The translations under genes were made by a program, and so were the position numbers. Below are positions 34,201 to 44,764 of a DNA stretch of 64,000 nucleotides, piece after piece (the first letter of the stretch is position 1; each line of letters starts with the position of its first letter). Source of the DNA: Branchinecta lynchi (taxonomy: Eukaryota; Arthropoda; Branchiopoda; Anostraca; Branchinectidae); the NCBI GenBank assembly GCA_023053575.1, contig JAKZAP010000021.1, positions 565,501 to 629,500 of the forward strand, written 5' to 3'. The notes below the pieces were generated by a model. The model did not search any database, was not told the DNA's origin, and saw nothing but the letters and a program-made list of their open reading frames with translations.

Positions 34201-37200
34201 ACTTGACCTTACCCTTGTCCCTAGGAATCCTCACACCAAGTTTCATCAAAATATCTTGTTCTGTTCTAGAGTTATCGGGCTGAAAGACGGACGGACAGAC
34301 GAACAACTTTTGCGATGTCAGGTATCCCTCCACTTGCGTTTTGGGATCCCAAAAATAAGCTGCCTTTTCAGTGAAACACCAACTGTACTTTTCACTGAAT
34401 ACAACCAAGTTCTCATCATGAAGGTTGTAGCACAATTTCAGGGGCGTAATTTCTTCAAAATCCTGAGGGGGGGGGGGGGCAAAGTTGGAGCCGATTTTCC
34501 CTAGCCAAGTGAAAACTTAGCAGTTTTATTTCAAGAAGAAAAACGTAATAAAAACAAAGAAACAAAGAGATATTTTACTAATCGACCAAGGCGAAACGAC
34601 GCTTCTTCAAATTCGCGAAACTGTTCACTGCGCGATTGACGTCAAGCTTCTTCGCTTTTTCAGGTTGGGTAGGGCTTTTTCAGGCTCAAGCTGGGGGGGG
34701 GCAAACTGGGGTCTAGGGGGGCAGTTTCCAGTTGCCCCCCCCCCCTGTTCCATAGCAATACGCCCCTGCAGAATTTGGTCTCAACTAGAACGTACCGGTA
34801 AAGATGAATGAATGAAGGGTTTCCGCGACCATTTTGCTTCCCTTGATCTGACTTACACAGCTTTCCTTACACTTTTGATTTTTGTTAGTAAGGCTTGCTT
34901 ACCTACTAAAGCTCATTCTAAAGCTAAACCTGGCCCCATTCCTGTTCCTGGTTGGACTCGTTATTTACGACCACTTTATGAATCATCTCGGTCGGCTCTT
35001 TTGTCTTGGGTAGAGGCGGGCAGACCCGCTGTGGGACTATTTCGTCAAAAAATGTCTGAGGCAGTAAGTAAGTAAGTATTTAATCGTGAGTAAACCAAAC
35101 AAGGTATACACTCTATATACTAAACTAAAACTACATGACATCACAAATAAAACACTAATCTAATCATAAAGTAAAACACTAATCTAATCATAAAGTCTCG
35201 ACTGAAAAATTTCTAATCTCCTAGTTCTTTTTAAAAAAAACAATAACAAGATTTCTAACATACTTATTACTCACTGCTAAATTCAGACTAAAAGGAAAGC
35301 TAAGACCTACTTGAGATAAACACAAATACAAGGACATTCGCTGAGTGTAATATAAAGGACATTCAAATAAAAGATGGCTGCAAGTTTCAGGAATTTGGCA
35401 ACAATAACACAAGCTAGAAGGAGCTTTACCAATTCTATGCAAGAAACTATTAAGACGACAATGGCCGGTAATAAATTGTGTCAACTGGTATTTTGGTTCA
35501 AAAGAAGAAGCAGCAATTAAATCATTTGTACTTGAAAAGAAACGGCTTGGCCAGTAGCTAAGTGAATTTTGAAAATCTCTATACCACATTTCATATAACT
35601 TAGATTTTAGAAACTGACGGTTTAAAATAAAATTATTATCAAAAATACTGTGTCCAAACAATTCAGAAAGAACTTCATCTGTAAAAATACTATGAAGAGA
35701 TGATCTTTGAACTAAAGGGAAAGAGGGTGGAGCAAACATCGGCCAATTTTGAGGGCCAGACAAGAAAAAGATTTAAACCCGCCTGAAGTGGTGTCGAAAA
35801 ATGACCAAAAAGTAAGATGTGAAGGTTTGGCTTTTAAATTGCTTCGTAGTAATGTGAAGCTATTTTGGAGTAATGTAAGGAAACTTTTTGGTGTGAAGAA
35901 CACTGTGTCTCATTGTATTGATGGTGTTTTGGAGGCGGAAAATATAGCCGAGTTTTGGGCCCAGAAGTACAGTTCGCTAATTCTGTGCCTAGTTCTTGCA
36001 GGTTCTTAGATGAGCTTAGAGTGTCGGAAACAGGGGCGTCGCAAGGGGGGGGTGCGGGGGGTGCAGCACCCCCCCACCTTTTTGAGATTCGGTAAAATTT
36101 TGGGCCGGAGGCCCAAAAGTTTACTAAAATTGTTCGATATTTTTTCGATTTACGGGGATTCGGTAGTTATACAGACTCCTAAATAGGCTATCTGTACAAA
36201 TCTCTTCGGTATAATTATCGGGATTCGGTATAGTTGCCAGTATTCGTTAGTTATCACGAATTTGGTGAGAGAATTTACTGAAATCATTTGGTAATTTTTC
36301 GATGCCGAAACTATTCGGTATATTTATGGAGATTCCGCAGTTACACAGACTCCCGAATAAGCTATTGGTTCAGAATTATTCGGTGTCATGATTGGGATTC
36401 GGTAATTTATTAAGTGTAATTTCCAGGATTCGGAAGTTAACCACGAATCCTGACTTTGTTCCAGTTTCGACGAAAGTATACCGAATATGAATATTGTTCG
36501 GTAGTCTTTCGATACCGAAACAATTCGGTATACTAACCGGGATACGGTGGTTACACAGAATCCGGAACACGCTATCGGTCTAAACTTATTCGGCATAATA
36601 ACTGAGATTCGGTAACTTATTCGTTGTAATTGCCAGGATCAGAAGTTACCACGAACCTCGAAATTCAGAAGAGGTCGAGTGAAGCACTGGTCGCAGACAA
36701 AAGGGATGATCTGTGATATCATCGATAGTCCTTACTTTTATTTTGGATCCCAAAAAGAAAATCTGATCATAAATATTTCGAAAATTCCGCCTGCAGCACT
36801 TTTCGTAATGTTCTCTATTTTGTGGAAGGGCGCGTCATTTCACGGGGGTTTTAAGCCAGTTTTAGGAATTGAGATTTCGAAACATTAAAAGCTAGAATTT
36901 GGATGAAAATTAAATTTGGCAGGAAAAAGCAAACAAAAATTTCGCCTGCGGCGCTCACTTTATGTTATCATAGCTAGTATATTGACTAGACTACAGTTGC
37001 TGCTGCTGCAGGAACGTCGCTCCATCCGTTTTCTAGAACTTCTTAAGAGTCTCGGTATTTCATCAACGGTAAATGATAGAATTTGTAAGAGAAGAAGTTA
37101 AATTTTAGCCTACAAAAACAAAAAAAAATGGATTTCGAAAATTTTCGCCTGCGGCGCTCGATTTAATTTTCTGTTGGCTATAATATATAGTAGCTGTTAC

Positions 37201-40200
37201 TGCAATCATACCCGGCAACGTATTCTCTATGTGGGCTTCGCCAAAACGCCGCCTAATAGTTGGCTTATCGTCGTTCATGCTGCCTTTTATTGCCACTCTT
37301 CCTACGTAATCGTTTCTGTTCAATAATTTAAAGCTCGAATTCTTAGTTCTAGGATTCGGTAAAAATTTTGAAAGATTCGGTAAAATTTTGGCTCTGCACC
37401 CCCCCACCGAAAATGCACTTGCGACGCCCCTGGTCGGAAAAGGTCCCTGAAATAAGCTCTTCAGAAATTCAGCTGGGGACCTCTTGTCACCAGTTCGGTT
37501 TTAAGAGGGGATCGGGAGTTGATTTTGCTATATTCCTGCTTAAGTTTGTTGTGCAATATTTCTGGCTCGTCGAAAGCATTTGATCGTGTGAACCATGAGA
37601 AGATTATTAGGGTCCTTCTAGATAGTTCCCATACAGTATGTGAAGCTCTTAGATTTTTTTGGTTTCGAAACCAAGAGTTTTGTGTTAGATGGGATGGCAA
37701 ATTAAGCTCTACTTTTACCCTTACTAATTGTCTGAGGCAGGGTGGTATTTTGTCACCATTCCTTTACGCAGTGTATGTAGATGGTTTGTCTGCCCGTCTC
37801 AACGAAACCAGGTTGGTTGCTTTGTAGCTGGTAAGAACTACAACCATCTTTGGTTTGCTGACGATCTTGTCATCCTGTCTCCGACTGTATTTGGTCTAAA
37901 CAAGCTGCTTTGTGTTTGTGATCTGTTTGCAGTAGAATATGATATTATTTTTAATACCCGTACATCCCACTACGGTGTAAAGTGTTATCAAGTGACGTAT
38001 TGCTTAGTGTTCGGGTAATTGCTTATATTGATGAATTTCGTTATTTAGGTTTTTACATTGGAAAGGATCTAAATGATGATTCTCATATTACTACTCTAGC
38101 AAAAAGCTGATCGAAAAGAGCTAATGCTCTTGTTTGGAAGTTTGGTGCAGTAGACGAGCCTGTAAAGGTCGCCTTTTCAAGACTTAATGTTGCAAATTTT
38201 TTGCTCTTGGCCTGGTCTCCTCTGCCCATGCTCGGTCTTTGTCCGCTTTGCTAGTAGTTTACAACGCGGGTTTTCGGAAATTTTTCCGTTTGGCTAGGCG
38301 ATGCAGTGTCAGTGGTGCACAAATACTCTTTAGTGGTGCAATTTTTGAGAAAAGAGTTGCTACCCTGAAAGAGCTGTGCCGCAAAGCTAATGTTGCTATG
38401 TTTTGCCGGTTAAAAGACTGTGATAATGATTTGGTGGCTTTTGCTGCCCTACCCATTTTCTATGCGCTAAGCGTATGGAAGGGTCTCCTCCCGGATATCT
38501 TTTGCATGGGGTAGATTTCTTTTGTATTTTTTTTCAGTGTCTGTTTTAGTGTATGTTTGTTTGTTGTTGTTATGGTCTTACGCTCGAATGGAATGAAATA
38601 AAAGTGTTATTATTATTATATTATTATGAACTGAAATAAAATAGTAATAATAATAAAAAATATTATTAAACAAATTAATAGAATGTTCAACGCCCAGACG
38701 CGAACTTGTAAGGGACTAATTACCCTCGAAACAAAACATCAACAACAACAAAAACTTCGACAAAAATAAAGAAAGAAAAGGAAAGAAAGAAAGAAATCTT
38801 GGCTTATCTGGTCTGGGACGCTCAACCTCCCCCCCCAAAAAAAAAAAAAAAAAAACATTTTCAACCAGAATAACTACTAACTATCCAAAACAAAAAGATA
38901 ACGAAAAAAACACAACTTAAACGGCTGAGAAACGCATCAAATTCATACACAGCAAAACAATGAACCTTTAACCAAAGGAACCTTTAGCGAAAGGAACAGA
39001 CCAAACCTATCAGCGAGATCCCTAATCGGTATATTATGAATATTCTTACCAGTCAATGTCGTACCCAAACCGACACCAATCACCATATATCAACTTAGCA
39101 TAGCTTTAAAAGTGTGATTCTAAATAGTCTTTGGTGTGATTTCCATACTTTCATCTTTTTCGACCTACTCCCCGATGTAACGTTGCAAAGACGTGAGAAT
39201 GCAGAGGTTTCTGGTGCGCCGTGTCGTGTAGCCCTCATATCACTCAGTGGCAGACATATGCAAATTTTGGGAACTTCTAGAGTTCCGGGGAGGTCAGGAA
39301 CACGAGAGCTCTCAAACGCTCTTATGATCCGATATGAATCTTATCACTCTTGGTAATGGACAGGGATACGTCCAAAGGGATCAGGTACGTCCAAGTACGA
39401 TTCAAGGGGATCAGAACATCGTAGCTTTTTTACTTTCAAGGCGTCACATACGCACATACTAAGAACTTCTGTGCTACCCGTGGCAACACTGGCGAAGTTC
39501 CTCTTTACTCGGCCCGCTGGCGGAGCCCAACCAAGCAAGCTGATTGGCTCTGCGTAAGACAAAGTAGGACCAGTGTCTATTCTCCTTATAAAGCTTATTA
39601 CAGCGTGCCTTGAGGAAGAGACGAATTTGACTTTTAACGACGGGGAGAAATTGTCAGTTGTGTCACGTCAACCAAGAAAGAAGGCGGAAGTTTGAAATAT
39701 TGTGAATCATAGAGAGATTACAGCCTACAGAACGAATAGAGGATATCCATTCGAGAGACATAACAAATGTGGGAAGGAAAGGGAAAGTGATTGACAGTTG
39801 TGACTGGGATGCAAGAGATAATTGAAATGCGAAGGGGATATGTAGTAAATGTTGAAGAATAGCAAAATCAGATGTCATCACTATCATGAAAATCTGCAAG
39901 GGTTGGCTTGACTACGGGGAAGCCCCGGACGTCTGGTAACCTGGAAGGTGAAGCCTGGCTTTTACTTCCATGGAAACTCTTTTGCAAAACAGAATTATAC
40001 GATTAAGGAATAGCCCAATTAACATTTCCAGCAAGTCCCTGCCTCAGAATGATGATCAAACACCAATCTCTGTTGACTTGCACGGTGGACTTCTTACTAA
40101 ATAAAATGACAGCAGAGGAAATAGTCAACTCAGGGGTTGACTTCCGCTAGTCGAATCGAACGCGGCTCTGTTCACCTATTTGTCGCCTAAGTGTCTTTTT

Positions 40201-41748
40201 GTGTATGTTTATGTGTTTTATTTACTTTCTTCATTTACTCCGCTTTCTGAAAACGGCGGGTTATAAATAAATTACTTACTTACTTACTTACTTACTACTC
40301 TCTTGAGCTCGCCACTGCTCTCTTTAGTACCCAACTTGACACTAACGAGGTTCAAAATCAAATCGCTAGATAGCCTTGACTGCTCAAAAGAACCGGTGGT
40401 AAATGATGTGGTCGTAAAATGTTTCCACAAGACTGCACAGCCTGCACAGGACTGCCGCTCAGAGCAAAATAAGACTAAGGAATAGCGCCAAGACCTACGC
40501 TTCCCATGCATCGCGAACGTGCGTTACTTATAGCGCCAGCCACTGTGCGTCAAAGCGAGACAAACTTGCGATGTTAGAAAATTCTAGTAGCGCCAAGATG
40601 GGGTGTGCACACACCGAGGAAGCAGTGGAGACTGTTATCTTTTTCATTGTGTTACACCGAGGAAGCAGTGGAGACTGTTATCTTTTTCATTGTGTTATCG
40701 GAGCTAGCGCTGCTGAACGAATGATTGAGTTTCAGTAGAGACGTTACTTATCGCTAGTGGTGACTAGTGTCGATGTAATCCGAGTGTGTGTCACTTTTTT
40801 CAAGTTTTTGTGCTACTCCCAAGAGAAGTTAAAAGTCTGAATACATAAAAAAAAGATACAACCTCCCCCGTTTTTTTCGATATGTGCAGACCGCATCTTT
40901 CGCTTTACTAGAAACTCAAAGCCCGCAGGTTTGTCTCGCTTTAATGTCACAAGCGTAGTGGGCGGCGCTACAAGTATGGCCCAATTGTGAAGCATGGGTC
41001 TTGGCGCTACTCCCCAGTATTATTTTGCTGTGCTACTCCCTAGTGTTATTGCTCTGCTGCCACTGAGTGATATTGCGAGAAATGAGACATGGTTATGTTC
41101 TGCTACACAGTAGTATTGTAGGTTCTTCGTAAGCAACACCAACTTTATCAAAGCCTGTCAAGAATCTAGCAGGTCTTCTCTGGGTGGAAGAAATACTCTA
41201 CTATAATTAATGCGGTTATGCTCCAATTAAGGTGGGGTTCACAGAGTTCGAAAGCCCTAGTGAAGCAATGAAAGAGTAACTTCTCACGCCATGTTTGCTT
41301 TACGTGTCTAAGTGATACCAGGCGTTGAACTGGATTGCAACACAGCTGGCTGTTGCATAAATTCTACAGCAAAGCACAAAATTTGACTTACCGTGCAGAC
41401 TTCATCCAGCCTCAAAGGCCTGTTGGGCTGCGCTGTCTGCACCTCGACCCTCTGAGGCCGCGGTGCTGGGGGCGGTGCTGTAGGTTGCGCAGGCACGGAG
41501 GGCGGCGCATACGAATGTGGAGGAGGAGCATAGGATTGCTGGACAGGCTGGTAAGGCGCAGGGTAAGCCTGCTGCGGTGCCCCAGAAAAGTAAGGGGGTG
41601 GGGCTTCCTGATAAGGCGGAGTGTAGTAGGCAGGCTGCGCATGCTGTCCGTCAGGGTTGAATCCATACGGTGCAGGTGCTGATGGATACGGCGTTGGATA
41701 TGGTGCTTGGGGCGCTGTAAAACCAATAGGCGGCTTTTCATTATCCAT
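31144..41748 (-). CDS. BRI3-like membrane protein gene 1 (two coding exons)
   Basis: Predicted 161 aa. Coding exon 1 is 41392-41748 (ATG at 41748, donor ACG|GTAAGT) and the last exon is 31144-31272 (acceptor TTTTTTCAG, stop TGA at 31144), joined in phase 0. Residues 1-118 are Pro/Tyr/Gln-rich with a PPPY motif near residue 50, a WW-domain ligand. The second exon gives a short hydrophobic, Cys-rich segment (WICCLFVPIFGICFCLCM) and a C-terminal NYCRVCG. This layout, with a proline-rich cytosolic tail, one Cys-rich membrane segment and a final C-x2-C-G, is that of the brain protein I3 (BRI3) family on endolysosomal membranes; LITAF-like proteins are the nearest alternative. In the first zinc half-site the junction reads C-T|H-H instead of the usual C-P-x-C. 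A poly(A) signal lies at 31048-31053. The intron is 10.1 kb and full of transposons. Splicing is inferred from sequence only. Confidence 0.72.
31500..32250. other. Intronic stretch without recognisable element
   Basis: Inside the long intron of BRI3-like gene 1. Has a poly-C tract at 31508-31519 and short overlapping frames at 31959-32206 with no domain. Confidence 0.4.
32253..32695. mobile_element. hAT-type MITE (CAGAGATGGGC family), 443 bp
   Basis: Termini CAGAGATGGGCGAATCCGA and TCGGATTCGCCCATCTCTG are near-perfect inverted repeats, flanked by a perfect 8-bp duplication GCTGAGAT (32245-32252, 32696-32703). Internal GGATTCGGATTC repeats. Relative of 22441-23382 and of the fragment at 57704-57752. 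Confidence 0.93.
32760..33000 (+). repeat. LINE 3' UTR fragment with (AAATCT)n tail
   Basis: T-rich 3' end followed by AATAAATCTAATCTAAATCTAAATC, the short-repeat tail of CR1/L2-like LINEs. No ORF left. Confidence 0.5.
33040..33404 (+). repeat. Dispersed repeat D, copy 2
   Basis: Collinear with 30526-30897 (see that entry). Moderately diverged. Confidence 0.65.
33418..34355 (+). repeat. Dispersed repeat family A, copy 5
   Basis: Head GGTTTCGATGGGATCCCAAAAA, units at about 33602, 33740, 33875 and 34012, and tail ending GTTTTGGGATCCCAAAAA. Lies in the BRI3-like gene 1 intron, antisense to it. Confidence 0.88.
34439..34768. mobile_element. hAT-type MITE, 330 bp
   Basis: Termini CAGGGGCGTA and TACGCCCCTG, flanks CACAATTT / CAGAATTT (7 of 8 match). 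Has internal poly-G and poly-C tracts that can pair. Confidence 0.85.
35063..35749 (-). pseudogene. Nested 3' fragment of another LINE
   Basis: Minus frame 35221-35763 encodes an RT C-terminal region with the zinc-finger-like CRLNSFLHRIG, then SLCYCCQIPETCSHLLFEC (C-x-C-C...H...C pattern). The 3' end on the minus strand is (TTAC)n (35064-35080 on plus). TGAGGC (35057-35062) and TGAGGGC (35750-35756) look like the target duplication in the host LINE. Confidence 0.8.
36031..37432. mobile_element. Non-autonomous hAT element, 1402 bp
   Basis: Perfect 15-bp inverted ends CAGGGGCGTCGCAAG (36031-36045) and CTTGCGACGCCCCTG (37418-37432), flanked by a perfect 8-bp duplication GTCGGAAA (36023-36030, 37433-37440) inside the host LINE ORF. 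The left 600 bp and the right end carry repeated (G)ATTCGGTA motifs. Three copies of a block like TTTCGCCTGCGGCGCTC (36785, 36940, 37143) lie in the middle. No transposase motif was found in its frames. Confidence 0.95.
38630..40180. other. Intronic stretch, largely unassigned
   Basis: AT-rich start with poly-A at 38837-38856, then unremarkable sequence with short frames lacking domains. 39900-40180 may be coding remnant of the LINE whose 3' end follows. Inside the BRI3-like gene 1 intron. Confidence 0.4.
40181..40300 (+). repeat. LINE 3' end with (TTAC)n tail
   Basis: TTTACTCCG...GGCGGGTTATAAATAAA followed by five TTAC units. Same family as 19375. Confidence 0.75.
40478..41020. mobile_element. 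Possible TIR element with TAGCGCCAAGACC ends
   Basis: GGAATAGCGCCAAGACCTACGCTTC on the left is mirrored by GAAGCATGGGTCTTGGCGC-type sequence on the right. Internal AGTAGCGCCAAGATG (40587) repeats the end. Target duplication unclear. Confidence 0.5.
40611..40696. repeat. Perfect 43-bp tandem duplication
   Basis: ACACCGAGGAAGCAGTGGAG begins at 40611 and again at 40654, and the 43-bp units are identical. Confidence 0.95.
41392..41748 (-). CDS. BRI3-like gene 1, coding exon 1
   Basis: 119 codons, start MDNEKPPIGF, end LDEVCT at the donor ACG|GTAAGT. Strong composition bias (Pro, Tyr, Ala, Gln) with YAPPP-type repeats. Reading on past the donor gives 27 further residues of unrelated composition, which supports the splice site. 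Confidence 0.8.
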
Positions 41749-41749
41749 A

Positions 41750-42780
41750 TCTCACAATTTGTTCACTTTCAAACCAAGGAAAACATTTACTCGGAAGTTA
41801 CTGATTCAGAACTGTTCTAAGCATTAGCCGCAATGCGGAAGTAACGTTAGTGAAGATAAGACGTCACTCGCTTCGTGCCCAAAATTCGAAATCTTATTCT
41901 GACGCACGTCACTGTGCTCGTAATCGAGCAAGGAACATACGGGAAAGGCTGAACCTGGCTAGAAATTATAAATAACAGAATGCTGCATATTCGCGCGAAA
42001 AAGAACCAGGAGTTCTACTTACGATATGGTCCTTTTTCCATCGCACGATCAAACAAAGGGACGGGAAACTATTAGGTTTTCAGGATTGCTAGAACTCTTT
42101 ATCAAAGCCGCAGTTGGCAGATAACAACCTGACTCATTCCTTCGCATACTCAATCGTCACTGGGTGTCCTGTTCTGTGACGATCCGAATAACAGACAAAC
42201 CTATAGGTTAGTAAACACGAGAGGGATTAGTCATTCTATTTCGCGGGTAAAAGTCCAAGTTCTTTTTATTGGCAAACTTATGTATACAAAACTAACATAA
42301 TACTAACATATACAAAAAGCAAAATCTATTTATTTAATTACGATCCCAAGGGCTCTATGGTTGAGAAAAAAAAATCTTTATAACAAAATCAAATAATTCA
42401 CCAGGTGTTCTCGCGAATACAACCGACCTTCACATCACCAAGCAACAATATAAACAAAAATAAGAATAAACCAATTCATCGAGAGCCAAACACTAACATC
42501 TCATTTTGTTAAACTATTATAATAAACAACTATATTCAAACCTTATTACTTTTTTTCAATAAATTCAATTTTCTTCTCCAAATTTCAACCAATTAATTAC
42601 TGTTTTCCAGCAAAAATCTTTTAAAGGAACAGAAAACTTGACTCAAATTTGGCTCAGGGAGCTAACTGACATATCAAGAATGTACCCTGAGTCGATATTG
42701 AGAGTAAGAAAAATTCTCGTTACGACCATTGCAGTTTCCGGGCAGTTTCCGAGAATTCGACTTTTGAGTTAGTAGAAAAA
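41750..42780. other. Upstream flank of BRI3-like gene 1, no gene seen
   Basis: Presumably holds the promoter and 5' UTR of the gene starting at 41748. AT-rich from 42230 to 42700. No TATA-like element can be assigned with confidence. Confidence 0.35.
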
Positions 42781-42799
42781 AAAGCAAAAGGTTTGTGTG

Positions 42800-42860
42800 C
42801 CGGGAGTAGGAATCGAACGCACGACCTCTTGACTACTATCCCGATACTACGGCCGAAAGA
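42800..42860 (-). repeat. tRNA-like fragment (B-box half)
   Basis: On the minus strand GCGTTCGATTCC with CTCCCGGCA after it resembles the T-arm and acceptor 3' side of a tRNA. The upstream part (GGCCGTAGTATCGGG) is A-box-like, but too few bases remain for an anticodon arm. Probably a tRNA relic or SINE head. Confidence 0.4.
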
Positions 42861-43590
42861 CGGCCAAAGGCGAACTTTTACAGTGCATAAGTGCATAATT
42901 ACAGTGCATAAGGGGCAAGGGCCTGCCAGCTAGCTTTGGGAACACTAAGGAGGGGTTCGAGATGACAAAGAAGGGGGGTCCCGTCGACAATAAGTCCCTG
43001 TATCTTTATATCAGTCACTTACACGCATTTATCGTTTCTTTCGGGTTTACTTCGGGAATAACGAGAAACGTCGCCCGAACGATGACTGAAATTTCTCGGG
43101 AAGAACTAGAAACATCGCCCGAACGATAACTCAAATTCTGAGTAAAGCAATCAACGTCGTTCGTTAGGGGACATCTGTGGTGACGCTTCCGACTCTTCCA
43201 CTAGAGGCGTTTTTCCGTGCTCCCACAAACAGTTTGTGGGCCGACTGTGGCTCGAAAAGACTGTTTCCGCGGTCTATAGTGCGGCACACATATGTGTTTC
43301 CGCGACCAACAAGATGTTCGTGGCTCACTTAGTGGCTCAAATTCGACAAACAACTGACGAGGTGATTGTCGATTTTGTGGCCTCGATTCTGGCGGGAAAT
43401 TCAAATTAAGCAGCAAAGTATTGTCTAAACATTAACTACTTTTTCAAGCATATAGACTTAAAAGTGAGGATGCGTTTTGTACAGATGGTAAGGAAATGAG
43501 CCAGGAATTCTATATATTGAGATTTTACATGATTTTTAATTTTATTTTCATATATTTGAAATTTCCGCCAAAAAAAATGACAAAACTGCG

Positions 43591-44092
43591 TTTATAAATA
43601 TTCTTTGAGCCCAAGCTGACTTTGAAACATTTATTCAAACAATGTTTACAACGGATACGTCAGGACCCTTGCTGACCCTTGACTTGAGGATCCTTGAGTA
43701 CCCTTGCCAAGAAGGGCCGAAATACCAGTTTTTGTTTAAAATAGATTAAAAAATTATTTTTTGGATAGTTAGGTAAATGTGGAATACTTATTTGGAATTT
43801 TATTTAAGTTGAATTTCAATATAATTATTAGTGAATGAGGGTTGGGTTGGGTAGGGGGGGGGGGTAAAGAAAAATAAATGATAAGGTTAAGACGAGAAAT
43901 GTGTGTCATAGTATGTAATAGGTGATTAAAAGTTGTGCACTCCCGCACAGGACACGGTTGTGCCCTTCTTGGGAGCGTTCTGTTTGTTGTTTTGTTTAAG
44001 GAATGTTGAAATTAAAATGAATTGAATTGAATATCGCTGATGAAGAATCATAGCTGACGTATCCGTTGTAAACATTGTTTGAATAAAAACTG
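43591..44092 (-). mobile_element. Hammerhead-family repeat, interrupted and decayed
   Basis: Left: AAATATTCTTTGAGCCCAAG through TTCAAACAATG (43591-43650), the tail of the family in reverse. A rearranged segment with repeated ACCCTTG follows, then CCAAGAAGGGCCGAAATA. After a 300-bp insertion it resumes as ATATCGCTGATGAAGAATCA...CATTGTTTGAATAAA (44032-44086). The stem II half survives; the CUGANGA core is lost. Confidence 0.65.
43731..44031 (+). repeat. LINE 3' end inserted in the hammerhead repeat
   Basis: T-rich and G-run-containing sequence ending in TTGAAATTAAAATGAATTGAATTGA, a short-repeat LINE tail. It splits the GAAATATC of the ribozyme motif exactly, with AATA-like sequence on both sides. 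Confidence 0.55.
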
Positions 44093-44244
44093 CGTTTCCG
44101 CGAGTTTCAACTAGTGACTGCACACAATCGTGTTTCCGCGACAAACACTCAGAAGTGTGTGGCCCAGAACTGTATTGCGGAAAAAGGCCTTAGATAGACG
44201 GCATTTCTTCATCTGCAAGAAGAGCTGATCACCCAGAGTATTGT

Positions 44245-44342
44245 ATATTCATACAAACGGATACGTCGGCTGTCTATGCCTTGGCAGCGATATTTTGGCC
44301 CTTATTGATAAGGGTTCTCGTCAGGCTGTTCGAACACCAGGG
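44245..44342 (-). ncRNA. Hammerhead-like motif, core mutated
   Basis: Minus strand: ACAGC, CTGACGA core, stem II with CCCTTAT...ATAAGGG pairing, then AAAA in place of GAAA, then TATC and GCTG. Stem II differs from the 20.6-kb copies at two paired positions and keeps pairing. The G12-to-A change should abolish cleavage. Confidence 0.65.
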
Positions 44343-44764
44343 ACAAATTTGGGGAATGAGACCAAGTAGAAGGTAAAAGACATAGCATGAGTTTACGAAG
44401 AAACAAGATTGTAAGGCTTTCTATGGTTATTGAAAAGAGATGAATACATGAAAAGAAAGAAGGATGTGCTGTCTACATACTGCTTTATCCTGAGTCCTGT
44501 CCTGAGCCAGTCTAAGAAGAGCCGAGACGATAGTCGGAAAAGTTGTCTTTAAAGCACACCTATTACTAGAAATGATCTTTTGCCTATGAAAGGGATCAGA
44601 AACCAAGTTTTCCAAAATAAAATTACTTTCCGCCTGATATTAGTGATTTTCTTGTTAGCGCTTGTCGACACTATCCAGCCTTCCTGATCTTCGACGCGGC
44701 GGGCGGGAGCAAAACGTTAGCCGTGGCTAAAAAGTTGGAAAACTAAGCAAACAAAAGAAGTAAA

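Larger units (their letters stand above)
34780..38628 (+). pseudogene. LINE (CR1/L2-like) broken by two nested insertions
   Basis: Pieces on the plus strand: 34812-35062 (linker after endonuclease: AKPGPIPVPGWTRYLRPLYE...SWVEAGRPAVG), 35757-36030 (pre-RT: LFWSNVRKLFG...CIDGVLEAENIAEFWAQKY) and 37441-38520 (RT and C-terminus). RT motifs: HQFGFKRGSG, SKAFDRVNH (motif A), LRQGGILSPFLYAVYVDGLS (motif B), WFADDLVIL (motif C). Several frameshifts, a loss between RT motifs and stops make it dead. The 3' end is (TTA)n at 38606-38628. The coding frame closes cleanly across both insertions when one copy of each target duplication is removed. Confidence 0.87.

Noticed and set aside
41335..41741. Long frames on the opposite strand and other frame over the BRI3-like exon
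   Set aside because: Arg/Leu-rich shadows of the Pro-rich coding frame; the MDNEK frame has the donor and homology.
42800..42860. Functional tRNA gene on the minus strand
   Set aside because: B-box and acceptor-like 3' side are present, but there is no room for a proper anticodon arm and no matching 5' acceptor.
43655..43735. A further intact hammerhead
   Set aside because: The CUGANGA core is replaced by rearranged ACCCTTG repeats, and a LINE tail interrupts the cleavage site.
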